Assembly: GCF_003258365.1 (NCBI RefSeq)
Contig: NZ_QHKM01000004.1
Coordinates: forward strand, 62,001 to 126,000
Length of the DNA: 64,000 nt
Direction: 5' to 3'
DNA from: Hymenobacter edaphi
GTDB lineage: Bacteria > Bacteroidota > Bacteroidia > Cytophagales > Hymenobacteraceae
In this document: positions 1-7,706 of the stretch, in pieces
Layout: each line of letters begins with the position of its first letter
Numbering within the stretch: position 1 is the stretch's first letter
The notes under the pieces: generated by a model
The model's database searches: none
What the model was told of the DNA's origin: nothing
The model's input: only the letters and a program-made list of their open reading frames with translations
Program-made: the position numbers and the translations under genes

Positions 1-360
1 CAGGGCCGTAAGCTGCTCCAAGAGTTGGTCGGCGTCGAGCGCGCCGGTGCCGTTTTGCACCTGAATCAGGTAGTCATACTCCTTAATATCGGGCGCCAGA
101 AACGGTTTTTTCAGGGGCGACGGGTCCACCGAGCGGTTGCGCAGCAGGCGCAGCGTGGCCGTTTCGGTGGCGTGCAGGTAATTACTGATGACGAGGCGGC
201 CGCGGGTGAGCAAGTCGTAAATCAAGTCCTGCTGCTTCACCAAACGCAGGCGCAGGGCCCGATTCAGCGTCCAGGCCAGCTTATGGTCCCGGCTCGACGA
301 CACTACGCCGAACAGGTCGAAGTCACAATCGTAGTCGCAATCGAGGGTCAGGGTTTTCAT
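1..360 (-). CDS. IPExxxVDY family protein (3' end outside window)
   Basis: The minus-strand frame opens with ATG at 358-360 and stays open for 120 codons to the window edge, so the C-terminus is missing. The product starts MKTLTLDCDYDCDFDLFGVV and contains a PDIKEYDYLIQV stretch, which matches the family motif (a conserved Ile/Pro/Glu followed by VDY or a variant). This small protein family is largely confined to Bacteroidota and its biochemical role is not established. It diverges from acpP, a neighbourhood I associate with this family. No signal peptide or membrane segment is visible, so it is probably cytoplasmic. Confidence 0.75.
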   Translation of the reverse strand, partial: MKTLTLDCDYDCDFDLFGVVSSSRDHKLAWTLNRALRLRLVKQQDLIYDLLTRGRLVISNYLHATETATLRLLRNRSVDPSPLKKPFLAPDIKEYDYLIQVQNGTGALDADQLLEQLTAL

Positions 361-513
361 AGCGCAGCACAGAATCAGGTCCAACGGGCGTAAAACTACG
401 CACTTGCGGGGGCAAGACCAGCGCCCGCGCCGGGGCAAATGCAACCGTCCGGTTTGATAATGTTGAGGAAGATGGTGTTATTTGTGCCCGAGTTTTCTTT
501 AAACCCCACGGAA

Positions 514-750
514 ATGTCTGAAATCGCAGAAAAAGTAAAAAGCATCATCGTTGACAAGCTGGGCGTAGAGCCGTCGGAAGTGACCCCGGAGGCCAGCTTC
601 ACCAACGACCTCGGCGCTGACTCGCTGGACACGGTTGAGCTGATTATGGAGTTCGAAAAAGAGTTCAACGTGAGCATCCCCGACGACCAGGCTGAGAACA
701 TCGGCACCGTGGGCCAAGCCATTGCTTACCTCGAAGAGCACGCCAAATAA
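514..750 (+). CDS. acpP: acyl carrier protein
   Basis: A 78-residue acidic helical protein that carries growing acyl chains on a 4'-phosphopantetheine arm in type II fatty acid synthesis. The DSLDTVEL motif places the modified serine at residue 37, with helix II following. I chose the ATG at 514 because it gives the standard ACP N-terminus [18 protein letters not shown]; an upstream in-frame start would add a non-conserved leader. It is followed after 94 bp by fabF and then rnc, a common order in bacteria. A strong hairpin at 786-805 separates it from fabF and may let acpP be made in excess. Confidence 0.96.
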   Translation: MSEIAEKVKSIIVDKLGVEPSEVTPEASFTNDLGADSLDTVELIMEFEKEFNVSIPDDQAENIGTVGQAIAYLEEHAK

Positions 751-785
751 GGCATCTTTACTTAGCTAAAGCAGAACCGCTTTGC

Positions 786-810
786 CGGCCGGCTCGTGCC
801 GGCCGTTTTC
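786..810 (+). terminator. acpP-fabF intergenic terminator or attenuator
   Basis: An 8-bp perfect GC stem (CGGCCGGC / GCCGGCCG) with a TCGT loop is followed by TTTTC and then TTTTT. It sits between acpP and fabF on the coding strand. I infer partial termination that lowers fabF relative to acpP. Confidence 0.7.
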
Positions 811-844
811 TTTTTCCCCGTTTTTACCCCTTCGCACCTCTTTT

Positions 845-2095
845 ATGGCGCTACGGAGAGTTGTTGTTACTGGTCTCGGAGCCATCACCCCGCTCGGCAA
901 AACGGTTGCCGAATACTGGGACGGTTTGTCACGCGGCGTGAGTGGGGCCGCCCCCATCACCCGTTTCGACGCCAGCAAGTTCAAAACCCGCTTTGCCTGC
1001 GAAGTGAAGGGCTACAATCCCGACGACTACTTCGAACGCAAGGAAGGCCGCAAGATGGACCTGTTCACGCAGTTCGCCGTCATTGCCAGCGACCAGGCCA
1101 TTGCCGACGCCGGCCTGCTGGAAGGCGTCGACAAGGACCGCGTGGGCGTTATCTGGGGCTCGGGCATCGGCGGGCTGCGCACCTTTCAGGAGGAGTGCAT
1201 TGCCTTCGGGCGGGGCGACGGCACGCCGCGCTTCAACCCGTTCTTCATTCCGAAGATGATTGCCGACTCCTCGTCGGGCAACATCAGCATCAAGCACGGC
1301 TTCCGCGGGCCGAACTTCGTCACGACCTCGGCCTGCGCCTCGTCGTCCGACTCCATCATCGCCGCCTTCAACTACATCCGCCTGAACATGGCCGATGTGA
1401 TTGTGACCGGCGGCTCGGAGGCGGCCATTACGGAAGCGGGCGTGGGGGGCTTCAACGCCATCAAGGCCATGAGCGAGCGGAACGACGCGCCCGAGCTGGC
1501 TTCGCGGCCCTACGACAAGGAGCGGGACGGCTTTGTGCTGGGGGAGGGCGCCGGCGCGCTGATCCTGGAAGAGTACGAGCACGCCAAGGCCCGCGGCGCC
1601 AAGATTTACGCCGAGCTGCTCGGCGGCGGTTTGTCGTCCGACGCCTACCACATCACTGCGCCCGACCCCGACGGCAACGGCGTGGTGCTGGTAATGCAGA
1701 ACGCGCTGCGCGACGCGGGCATCACGGCGGCCGACGTGGACTACATCAACACCCACGGCACCAGCACCCCGCTGGGCGACGGGGCCGAGGTGAAGGCCAT
1801 CCAGAAAGTGTTCGGCGACGAGGCCTACCGCCTCAACATCAGCTCGACCAAGAGCATGACCGGTCACCTGCTGGGCGGCGCGGGCGGCATCGAGGCACTG
1901 GCCAGCATCCTGGCCATTCAGCACGGCGTGGTGCCCCCGACCATCAACCACTTCACCGACGACCCGGAGCTGGACGCCCGGCTGAACTTCACGTTCAACC
2001 AGGCCCAGAAGCGCGAGGTGAACGTGGCCCTGAGCAATACCTTCGGCTTCGGCGGGCACAACACTTCGGTGGTGTTCGGCAAGCTGCGCGACTAA
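845..2095 (+). CDS. fabF: beta-ketoacyl-[acyl-carrier-protein] synthase II
   Basis: A 416-residue condensing enzyme that elongates acyl-ACP with malonyl-ACP in the cytoplasm. The thiolase-fold catalytic set is visible: Cys164 in TSACASS, His304 in NTHGTSTPLGD and His341 in KSMTGHLLGGAGG. The C-terminal NTFGFGGHN motif is also present. The ATG at 845 gives the usual MALRRVVVTGLG start; the open frame extends further upstream but that part is not conserved and overlaps the acpP hairpin. The length is normal for FabF. It sits between acpP and rnc. Confidence 0.96.
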   Translation: MALRRVVVTGLGAITPLGKTVAEYWDGLSRGVSGAAPITRFDASKFKTRFACEVKGYNPDDYFERKEGRKMDLFTQFAVIASDQAIADAGLLEGVDKDRVGVIWGSGIGGLRTFQEECIAFGRGDGTPRFNPFFIPKMIADSSSGNISIKHGFRGPNFVTTSACASSSDSIIAAFNYIRLNMADVIVTGGSEAAITEAGVGGFNAIKAMSERNDAPELASRPYDKERDGFVLGEGAGALILEEYEHAKARGAKIYAELLGGGLSSDAYHITAPDPDGNGVVLVMQNALRDAGITAADVDYINTHGTSTPLGDGAEVKAIQKVFGDEAYRLNISSTKSMTGHLLGGAGGIEALASILAIQHGVVPPTINHFTDDPELDARLNFTFNQAQKREVNVALSNTFGFGGHNTSVVFGKLRD

Positions 2096-2167
2096 AGGCT
2101 GGACACCGGGCCGGCTGATGACCTAAACCCATCATGCTGAGCCCGGTGGGCACATCCGAAAACCCCT

Positions 2168-2252
2168 GTCATGCTGAGCCCGTCGAAGCATCTCTGCCAG
2201 TTTGATTTGCTTCAACGCAGCGGTAGAGATGCTTCGACGGGCTCAGCATGAC
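2168..2252. repeat. palindromic intergenic repeat (GTCATGC family, copy 1)
   Basis: Two perfect 28-base arms (2168-2195 and 2225-2252) flank a 29-base loop between fabF and rnc. The arm begins GTCATGCTGAGCCC and ends GAAGCATCTCT. A partial third copy (ATCATGCTGAGCCCG) lies at 2131-2145. The same design recurs at 7575-7695 and, more distantly, at 43814-43979. It looks like a REP/BIME-type dispersed element rather than a plain terminator, because no T-tract follows. Confidence 0.85.
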
Positions 2253-2324
2253 GTTCTTTAAGCCGCCGGTCCACACCGGGGCGGGTTCCGCCGCCCGCTT
2301 TACTCAGTACCAACCCTTTCGCTT

Positions 2325-3074
2325 ATGCCAACCCGTAGCGGACGTACGCTTCCGCTGTTCGGAATTTTTCGCCGGCTGCTCGGCCACGACCGGCAGTTCC
2401 GGCAGGCTATTGCCTCCGTGACGGGCAAGACGCCCGATAACGTGCGCCTGTACCGACTGGCCTTCACGCACGCCTCCCTGGTGCGGCAGCAGGGCCAGAC
2501 GCGCCACCTGTCGAACGAGCGGCTGGAGTTCTTAGGCGACGCCGTGCTCGGCGCGGTGGTGGCTGAGTACCTGTTCCTGAAGTACCCCTACGAGCCGGAG
2601 GGCTTCCTGACGGAAATCCGCTCGCGCATCGTGAACCGGGAAAGCATGAACCAACTGGCCCTGAAGCTGGGGCTCGACGCGCTGGTGCAGCTCGACCCCG
2701 GCCAGAGCCGCTCGGCCCGCTCGCGCTCCGTCAACGGCAACGCGCTGGAGGCGCTGGTGGGCGCGGTGTACCTCGACCACGGCTACGAGCAGGCCCGGCA
2801 GTTCGTGCTCAAGCGCCTGATTCGGCCCTACGTGGACGTGAAGGCGCTGACTTCGACCACGGCCAACTTCAAGAGCAAGCTCATCGAGTGGGCGCAGCGC
2901 CACGGCAAGGCCGTGCGCTACGAGCTGAACGGGGAGCAGCGCACCGGCGGCGTGATGGAGTTTTCGGCCACGGTGATGATTGACGAGGAAGCCGTGGCCA
3001 CGGGCATGGGCCTGTCGAAGAAGCAGGCCGAGCAGCAGGCGGCCGAGCGGGCGTTGGTGGCGCTGGGGGTGTAG
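2325..3074 (+). CDS. rnc: ribonuclease III
   Basis: A 249-residue double-strand-specific endoribonuclease for rRNA and mRNA processing. The signature NERLEFLGDAVLGA lies at residues 64-77 and carries catalytic acids Glu68 and Asp72. The second half-site reads NGNALEALVGAVYLD, with Glu142. A double-stranded RNA-binding domain occupies roughly 175-249 and ends GLSKKQAEQQAAERALVAL. At the position three residues before Glu142, where E. coli has Asp114, this protein has Asn139; see findings. It is third in the acpP-fabF-rnc order. Confidence 0.95.
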   Translation: MPTRSGRTLPLFGIFRRLLGHDRQFRQAIASVTGKTPDNVRLYRLAFTHASLVRQQGQTRHLSNERLEFLGDAVLGAVVAEYLFLKYPYEPEGFLTEIRSRIVNRESMNQLALKLGLDALVQLDPGQSRSARSRSVNGNALEALVGAVYLDHGYEQARQFVLKRLIRPYVDVKALTSTTANFKSKLIEWAQRHGKAVRYELNGEQRTGGVMEFSATVMIDEEAVATGMGLSKKQAEQQAAERALVALGV

Positions 3075-3189
3075 GCGGCGCCTGCCGGCGGCACGCCGGC
3101 GAATAGGGGAGACGGTAGCGGGGCACAACCCGAATCCGCCGTTTCGAGTTACTTGCAGGACGATTTACCAACCACCCTGCCCCCTGCTT

Positions 3190-5166
3190 ATGCGACTTGC
3201 CGGCGCCGCCCTGAACCAGACTCCGATTGATTGGGAAAACAACCTGCGCACCATCCGCGAGGCCATTCAGCAGGCCAAAGACGCCCAGGTGGAGCTGCTG
3301 TGCCTGCCCGAGCTGTGCCTGACGGGCTACGGCTGCGAGGATCTGTTCTTGCACGACTGGCTGAGCGAAACCGCCCTGGAACACCTGCAGACGGTGCGCC
3401 AGTGCTGCACCGACCCCAACATGGCGGTGTGCGTGGGCCTGCCCGTGCGCCTGCAGGGCCGCACCTACAACACGGCCTGCGTTATCCGCAACCGGCAGAT
3501 TCTGGGCTTCGCGGCCAAGCAGTGGCTGGCCAACGACGGAGTGCACTACGAGCCGCGCTTTTTCACCTCCTGGCGCGCCGGCACCATCGAAACCTTCGAC
3601 TTCGCGGGCGAAACCTACACCATCGGCGACCTGACCTTTGAGCACCAGGGCGTCACCTTCGGCTTTGAAATCTGCGAGGATGCTTGGCGCCCGGCCCAGG
3701 ACCGGCCCGCCGGCCGCCTCAAGCAGCGCGGCGTGCAGCTTATCGTAAACCCCTCGGCCTCGCACTTCGCCATGAGCAAGACCGACGTGCGCTACCAGCT
3801 GGTGCTCAAGGCCTCCCGCGACTACCAGGTGACGTATCTGTACGCCAACCTGCTCGGCAACGAGGCCGGCCGCATCACCTACGACGGCGAAATCCTCATT
3901 GCCCGCAACGGGGAGCTGCTCAAACGCAACCAGCTGCTGAGCTACAAGGACGTGGACCTGGAATTTGCCGACGTGGATTTCCAGCAGGAGCCGCCCGTCA
4001 CCCAGGATATTGCCCCGCTGCCCACGCCCGACGAGTACCGCGAGCTGAACCAGGCCCTGAGCCTGGCCCTGTTCGACTACCTGCGCAAGGCCCGCAGCAA
4101 GGGCTTCGTGCTCAGCCTGAGCGGCGGGGCCGACTCCTGCATGTGCGCCGTGGGCGTGGCCGAGCTGGTGCGCCTGGGCGTGGCTGAGCTGGGCGTGGAG
4201 GGCTTCATGCGCAAGGCCGGGGCCTACACCGAGGATGAAATCCGCTTTGCGGTGGAGTACCGGCAGCTACCCGGTGGCCCGGTGCAGGAACCAGCCAGGG
4301 AAACCGACGCCGGCCGCGTGCAGGGCGCCTCGCACCCCGGCGCCCAGACCACCGGCAACGAGCAGCGCACCCTCAACCAGCAGCTTACCCGCCGCCTGCT
4401 CACCTGCGCCTACCAGGGCACCGTCAACTCCTCCGACGACACCTACCTCTCGGCCCAGGAGCTGGCCGATGATACCGGCGCGGTGTTCTTTAGCTGGGAC
4501 ATTGACCAGGAGGTGAAGGGCTACACCGGCAAGATCGAGCACGCACTGGGCCGGCCGCTGAGCTGGCAGACCGACGACCTGACGCTGCAGAACATTCAGG
4601 CCCGGGTGCGCGCCCCCAGTATCTGGATGCTGGCCAACGTGCTCAACTGCCTGCTCATCACCACCTCCAACCGGAGCGAAGCCGCCGTGGGCTACTGCAC
4701 CATGGACGGCGACACGGCCGGCAGCATCTCGCCCATTGCCGGCGTCGACAAAGCTTTCGTGAAGCAGTGGTTGGTATGGGCCGAGACGGAGCTGAACTAC
4801 CCCGGCCTGCACCGCGTCAACAACCTGCAGCCTACGGCCGAGCTGCGGCCCCTGGAAGACAAGCAGACCGACGAGCGGGACCTGATGCCCTACCCGCTGC
4901 TCAACCGCATCGAGCGGCTGGCCTTTTACGAGCGGCTGAGCCCCCGGCAGGTGCTGGCCCGGCTGGAAGGCGAGCTGGAAGACGCCGACGCGGAGCAGCT
5001 GAAAGTGTACGTGCGGCGCTTCTACTCGCTCTGGAGCCGCAACCAGTGGAAGCGCGAGCGGTACGCGCCCTCCTTCCACCTCGACGACTACAACCTGGAC
5101 CCGCGCTCCTGGCTGCGCTTCCCCATCCTGAGCGGGGGCTTCGCGGCCGAGCTGAACGCGCTGTAA
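3190..5166 (+). CDS. nadE: glutamine-dependent NAD(+) synthetase
   Basis: A 658-residue two-domain enzyme that makes NAD from deamido-NAD using ammonia released from glutamine. The N-terminal nitrilase-type glutaminase shows its triad: Glu41 (CLPELCLTGYG), Lys110 (FAAKQW) and Cys162 (FEICEDAW). The C-terminal synthetase has the ATP pyrophosphatase P-loop SGGADS at 311-316. The ATG at 3190 gives the expected MRLAGAALNQTPIDW start just before the nitrilase fold; the frame is open further upstream only because it shadows the end of rnc. The length fits the glutamine-dependent class. Confidence 0.95.
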   Translation: MRLAGAALNQTPIDWENNLRTIREAIQQAKDAQVELLCLPELCLTGYGCEDLFLHDWLSETALEHLQTVRQCCTDPNMAVCVGLPVRLQGRTYNTACVIRNRQILGFAAKQWLANDGVHYEPRFFTSWRAGTIETFDFAGETYTIGDLTFEHQGVTFGFEICEDAWRPAQDRPAGRLKQRGVQLIVNPSASHFAMSKTDVRYQLVLKASRDYQVTYLYANLLGNEAGRITYDGEILIARNGELLKRNQLLSYKDVDLEFADVDFQQEPPVTQDIAPLPTPDEYRELNQALSLALFDYLRKARSKGFVLSLSGGADSCMCAVGVAELVRLGVAELGVEGFMRKAGAYTEDEIRFAVEYRQLPGGPVQEPARETDAGRVQGASHPGAQTTGNEQRTLNQQLTRRLLTCAYQGTVNSSDDTYLSAQELADDTGAVFFSWDIDQEVKGYTGKIEHALGRPLSWQTDDLTLQNIQARVRAPSIWMLANVLNCLLITTSNRSEAAVGYCTMDGDTAGSISPIAGVDKAFVKQWLVWAETELNYPGLHRVNNLQPTAELRPLEDKQTDERDLMPYPLLNRIERLAFYERLSPRQVLARLEGELEDADAEQLKVYVRRFYSLWSRNQWKRERYAPSFHLDDYNLDPRSWLRFPILSGGFAAELNAL

Positions 5167-5254
5167 GCGGACACGCTCCATTTAGGGGCCGTAGACCGTG
5201 AGCAGACAAGGCTTTATGAGCCTTGCCAGGCCGTTCTGCTCATCCAGCGTCCGC
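5167..5254. repeat. nested stem-loop directly after nadE
   Basis: Three ordered stems are visible: 5167-5177 with 5246-5254 (GCGGAC.. / ..GTCCGC), 5199-5206 with 5235-5242 (TGAGCAGA / TCTGCTCA), and 5207-5213 with 5219-5225 (CAAGGCT / AGCCTTG, loop TTATG). There is no T-tract. It could stabilise the 3' end of the nadE transcript or be a dispersed palindromic element. Confidence 0.65.
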
Positions 5255-5482
5255 TTGCCGAACCGCAGGAAGGCGTAGCCAAGCATCCCTGCTGCTTTAG
5301 TCGCCCGAAACCGGTTGGCAGAGTGGCTTCGACCAGCTTCGCAGGACGTTCGTGTTGTTGGCGGTCCACTCCGCCTAGCGGCGCCGGTTCGGTCGTTTTG
5401 TAAATAATTGTGCTGTCAGCCAATGGTTTGTAAAATGACCGAGCCGGCGGCGCAAGTTTTGGGCACGGATGGAGCCTAAGCC
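5167..5482. other. 316-bp intergenic region with a structured hairpin and an inverted repeat
   Basis: No gene could be supported here. A nested stem-loop at 5167-5254 begins on the base after the nadE stop codon. An imperfect inverted repeat at 5385-5404 / 5427-5446 (16 of 20 bases pair) precedes the sigma-factor gene. A minus-strand frame at 5260-5180 reads protein-like for about 35 residues but has no recognisable start or family; I treat it as unassigned. Confidence 0.6.
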
Positions 5483-6190
5483 ATGGCAAGCCCGGTAAGT
5501 GCGCCGAAGCCTGCCGACTGCGTGCCTGCTCCGCTTTCCTCTCAGCTCCCGATTCCCTTGGTGTGTTCACTGCCCTTATCCGCTGTTCCGGAGCCGCAGG
5601 CCGCCCGCCCCGCGGTGGCGGCTGCCGAGGCCGAGCTGCTGGCGCAGCTGCAGCAGGGCAGCGAGGCGGCGTTTCGCACCTTGGTGGAACGCTACCAGAA
5701 CCGCGTGTACCGCACGGTGCTGGCCTTGCTGCGGTCGGCGGAAGAAGCGGAGGACGTGGCGCAGGAGGTGTTCGTGGAGGTGTACCAAACCATCGGGCGC
5801 TTCCGGGGCGACGCGGCCTTGAGCACCTGGCTGTACCGGCTGGCCACCTCGCGGGCCCTGAAGCACCGCCGGCGGGCCCGGGCCAAAAAACGCTTTGCCT
5901 ACTTCACCAGCCTGCTGGGCTTCGACAACCACGTGCTGCACGAGCTGCCCGACCACGCGCACCCGCAGGCCCGGCTGGAAGGGAAGCAGCAGCTGCAGTT
6001 GCTGCTCGACCACATTGCCCGCCTGCCCGACCAGCAGCAGGTGGCCTTTACGCTGCGCCACGAGCAGGAACTCAGCTACGAGGAAATAGCCGCCGTCCTG
6101 CAGACCACCGTTCCGGCCGTGGAATCCTTGCTGTTCCGCGCCCGCCAGACGCTCCGCAAACACCTTCAACCCTCGTTCCGCCATGTCTAA
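5483..6190 (+). CDS. ECF-type RNA polymerase sigma factor
   Basis: A 235-residue sigma-70 family protein. Region 2 (roughly 55-125) contains EAEDVAQEVFVEVYQTIGRFRGDAALSTW written across sigma2.2-2.4, and region 4 (roughly 165-230) shows LPDQQQVAFTLRHEQELSYEEIAAVL, the sigma4 helix-turn-helix. No other in-frame ATG exists upstream of region 2, so the roughly 50-residue Pro/Ala-rich leader may be real or the start may be non-ATG. The stop overlaps the start of the next gene by 8 bp, so the pair is translationally coupled. The regulon and signal are not readable from sequence. Confidence 0.9.
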   Translation: MASPVSAPKPADCVPAPLSSQLPIPLVCSLPLSAVPEPQAARPAVAAAEAELLAQLQQGSEAAFRTLVERYQNRVYRTVLALLRSAEEAEDVAQEVFVEVYQTIGRFRGDAALSTWLYRLATSRALKHRRRARAKKRFAYFTSLLGFDNHVLHELPDHAHPQARLEGKQQLQLLLDHIARLPDQQQVAFTLRHEQELSYEEIAAVLQTTVPAVESLLFRARQTLRKHLQPSFRHV

Positions 6191-6488
6191 TTCGTCTCTT
6201 CGCCCCGGCGCCGATGAGGAATGGGAAGACCTGCTGCGGCAGTGGCGCGCCCAACCGTCCGCCCAGCCCCGCCCGTTCTTCTACGGCCGGGTGCGGGCCC
6301 GGCTCGACGACGCGGCTGCCCAGCCTTGGTTGCCGGCCTGGCTGCGCCGGCCCGCTTATGCCGTCATGCTGGGCTTGCTAGGCATGGCGCTCAGCGGCGA
6401 CAGTGCCGCCCTCCCTTCGGCAGCCGGTGCTGCGCCGCAAAATGAAGCCCCTGGCAGCCCGCTGCCGTCGGCGGTGCCCCAGGGCTGA
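6183..6488 (+). CDS. small single-pass membrane protein, possible anti-sigma factor
   Basis: A 101-residue protein that overlaps the ECF sigma gene by 8 bp. An acidic N-terminus (DEEWEDLLRQW) is followed by PRPFFYGRVRARL, a phrase typical of short cytoplasmic domains of Bacteroidota sigma-regulator proteins. One hydrophobic segment lies at about 58-75, and a Pro/Ala/Ser-rich tail would be periplasmic. There is no HxxxCxxC zinc motif of ZAS-type anti-sigma factors. The anti-sigma role is inferred from overlap and topology only. Confidence 0.6.
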   Translation: MSNSSLRPGADEEWEDLLRQWRAQPSAQPRPFFYGRVRARLDDAAAQPWLPAWLRRPAYAVMLGLLGMALSGDSAALPSAAGAAPQNEAPGSPLPSAVPQG

Positions 6489-6551
6489 ACCACCTATGCC
6501 GCTCACGTCTGCCGGGCTGATTCCGCCCGAGAACGAGCCCGCCACCCCTGG

Positions 6552-6569
6552 GCATTCGGCAAGCCGAAT
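6552..6569. repeat. 18-bp palindrome upstream of lgt
   Basis: CATTCGGC-AA-GCCGAATG is a perfect inverted repeat with a 2-base centre, ending 7 bp before the -7 promoter element at 6577. Its position near where a -33 element would lie suggests an operator; this is inference. Confidence 0.45.
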
Positions 6570-6576
6570 GTCTGAG

Positions 6577-6584
6577 TACCTTTG
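6577..6584 (+). promoter_or_regulatory. -7 promoter element for lgt
   Basis: TACCTTTG matches the Bacteroidota -7 consensus TAnnTTTG and lies 26 bp before the lgt ATG. A clear -33 TTG is not seen; the palindrome at 6552-6569 occupies that place. Confidence 0.55.
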
Positions 6585-6610
6585 ATTCCTCTCCTAGCGC
6601 CCTCGCTTCT

Positions 6611-7513
6611 ATGCTCGCTTACATCACCTGGGACGTTTCGCCCATCCTGGCCCAACTCGGCCCGCTGACGCTGCGCTGGTACGGCCTGCTGTTCGCGGCC
6701 GGCTTCATCATCGGCTCGTTTATTCTCACCCACATCTACAAGTCGGAGAAAGTGTCGCCGCGCTGGGTAGATGTGATTACCGTGTACATGCTCATCGGCA
6801 CGGTGCTGGGCGCCCGCCTGGGCCACGTGCTCTTCTACGACCCCGATTATTACCTGACGTCGGAGCACTTCATCGACATCTTCAAGATCTGGGAGGGCGG
6901 GCTGGCCAGTCACGGCGCCACGCTGGGCATTTTGCTGGCCACCTGGCTGTTTGCGCGCAACAATAAGTTCGACTACCTCTGGGTCTTGGACCGCATCGTT
7001 ATCGTGGTGGCCACCGGGGGTATGTGCATCCGCCTGGGCAACCTGATGAACTCGGAAATTATCGGCAAGCAGACCGACGTGCCGTGGGCGTTCAAATTCG
7101 TGCGCTACAACGAGATTCACCACGAAATGACCAACGTGCCCAACGAGCTGCACCACCCCACGCAGATCTACGAGGCGCTGTTTTGCGTGTTCCTCTTCGT
7201 GCTCCTCTATAGCCTCTGGAACCGCTGGAAGGCCAATACGCCCCGCGGCTACCTGTTCGGCCTGTTCGTCACGCTGCTCTTCTCCTTCCGCTTCCTGGTC
7301 GAGTTCCTGAAGGAAAACCAGGAGGGCTTCGAAAGCACCTGGGCGCTGGCCCCGCTGAACATGGGCCAGGTGCTCAGCATTCCGCTGGTGTTCGTGGGCA
7401 TCTGGGTGCTGCTGACCGCCGGCCGCCGCCCGGGCCGCCCCGAGGACGCCCCCCGCGACCTGGGCCTGGAAGCCACGCCCAAGCAGCCGCTGCCGGTGCA
7501 GATGAAACGCTAA
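6611..7513 (+). CDS. lgt: phosphatidylglycerol-prolipoprotein diacylglyceryl transferase
   Basis: A 300-residue inner-membrane enzyme that adds diacylglycerol from phosphatidylglycerol to the lipobox cysteine of prolipoproteins, the first step of lipoprotein maturation. About seven membrane segments are visible. The Lgt signature appears as RLGNLMNSEIIGKQTD starting at Arg141; His101 (SHGA) and the HPTQIYE motif are also conserved. Many lipoproteins encoded in this window (for example those at 9185, 33602, 40241, 45748 and 57493) would be substrates. A hairpin terminator follows directly. Confidence 0.95.
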   Translation: MLAYITWDVSPILAQLGPLTLRWYGLLFAAGFIIGSFILTHIYKSEKVSPRWVDVITVYMLIGTVLGARLGHVLFYDPDYYLTSEHFIDIFKIWEGGLASHGATLGILLATWLFARNNKFDYLWVLDRIVIVVATGGMCIRLGNLMNSEIIGKQTDVPWAFKFVRYNEIHHEMTNVPNELHHPTQIYEALFCVFLFVLLYSLWNRWKANTPRGYLFGLFVTLLFSFRFLVEFLKENQEGFESTWALAPLNMGQVLSIPLVFVGIWVLLTAGRRPGRPEDAPRDLGLEATPKQPLPVQMKR

Positions 7514-7530
7514 TTATTAGGCCACAAAAA

Positions 7531-7562
7531 AGCCCGCTGGATTGCTCCAGCGGGCTTTTTTT
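7531..7562 (+). terminator. rho-independent terminator of lgt
   Basis: A perfect stem AGCCCGCTGGA / TCCAGCGGGCT with loop TTGC is followed by a run of seven or more T. It lies 17 bp after the lgt stop. An A-run on the other side makes it potentially bidirectional. Confidence 0.9.
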
Positions 7563-7574
7563 ATGGACCATTAC

Positions 7575-7695
7575 AGAACGTCATGCAGAGCGCAGCGAAG
7601 CATCTCGCGTGCTGACGCCAGATAGTAAAGTCATCGTTCAACGAGAAAATTACTATCCGGCGAGATGCTTCGGCTGCGCCTCTGCATGACGTTCT
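7575..7695. repeat. palindromic intergenic repeat (GTCATGC family, copy 2)
   Basis: Outer arms at 7575-7608 and 7660-7695 (AGAACGTCATGCAGAGC... and its near complement) enclose a second, inner pair GATAGTAA / TTACTATC (7621-7628 and 7650-7657). It occupies the gap between the convergent genes lgt and fbaA. The arm shares the GTCATGC-GAGC and CGAAGCATCTC blocks with the element at 2168-2252. Confidence 0.8.
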
Positions 7696-7706
7696 TTTTG
7701 CGTTGA

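Noticed and set aside
5214-5570. Minus-strand ORF in the nadE-sigma gap
   Set aside because: It overlaps the start of the sigma gene, has no recognisable domain, and its composition fits a shadow. A transposase remnant was considered but no motif supports it.
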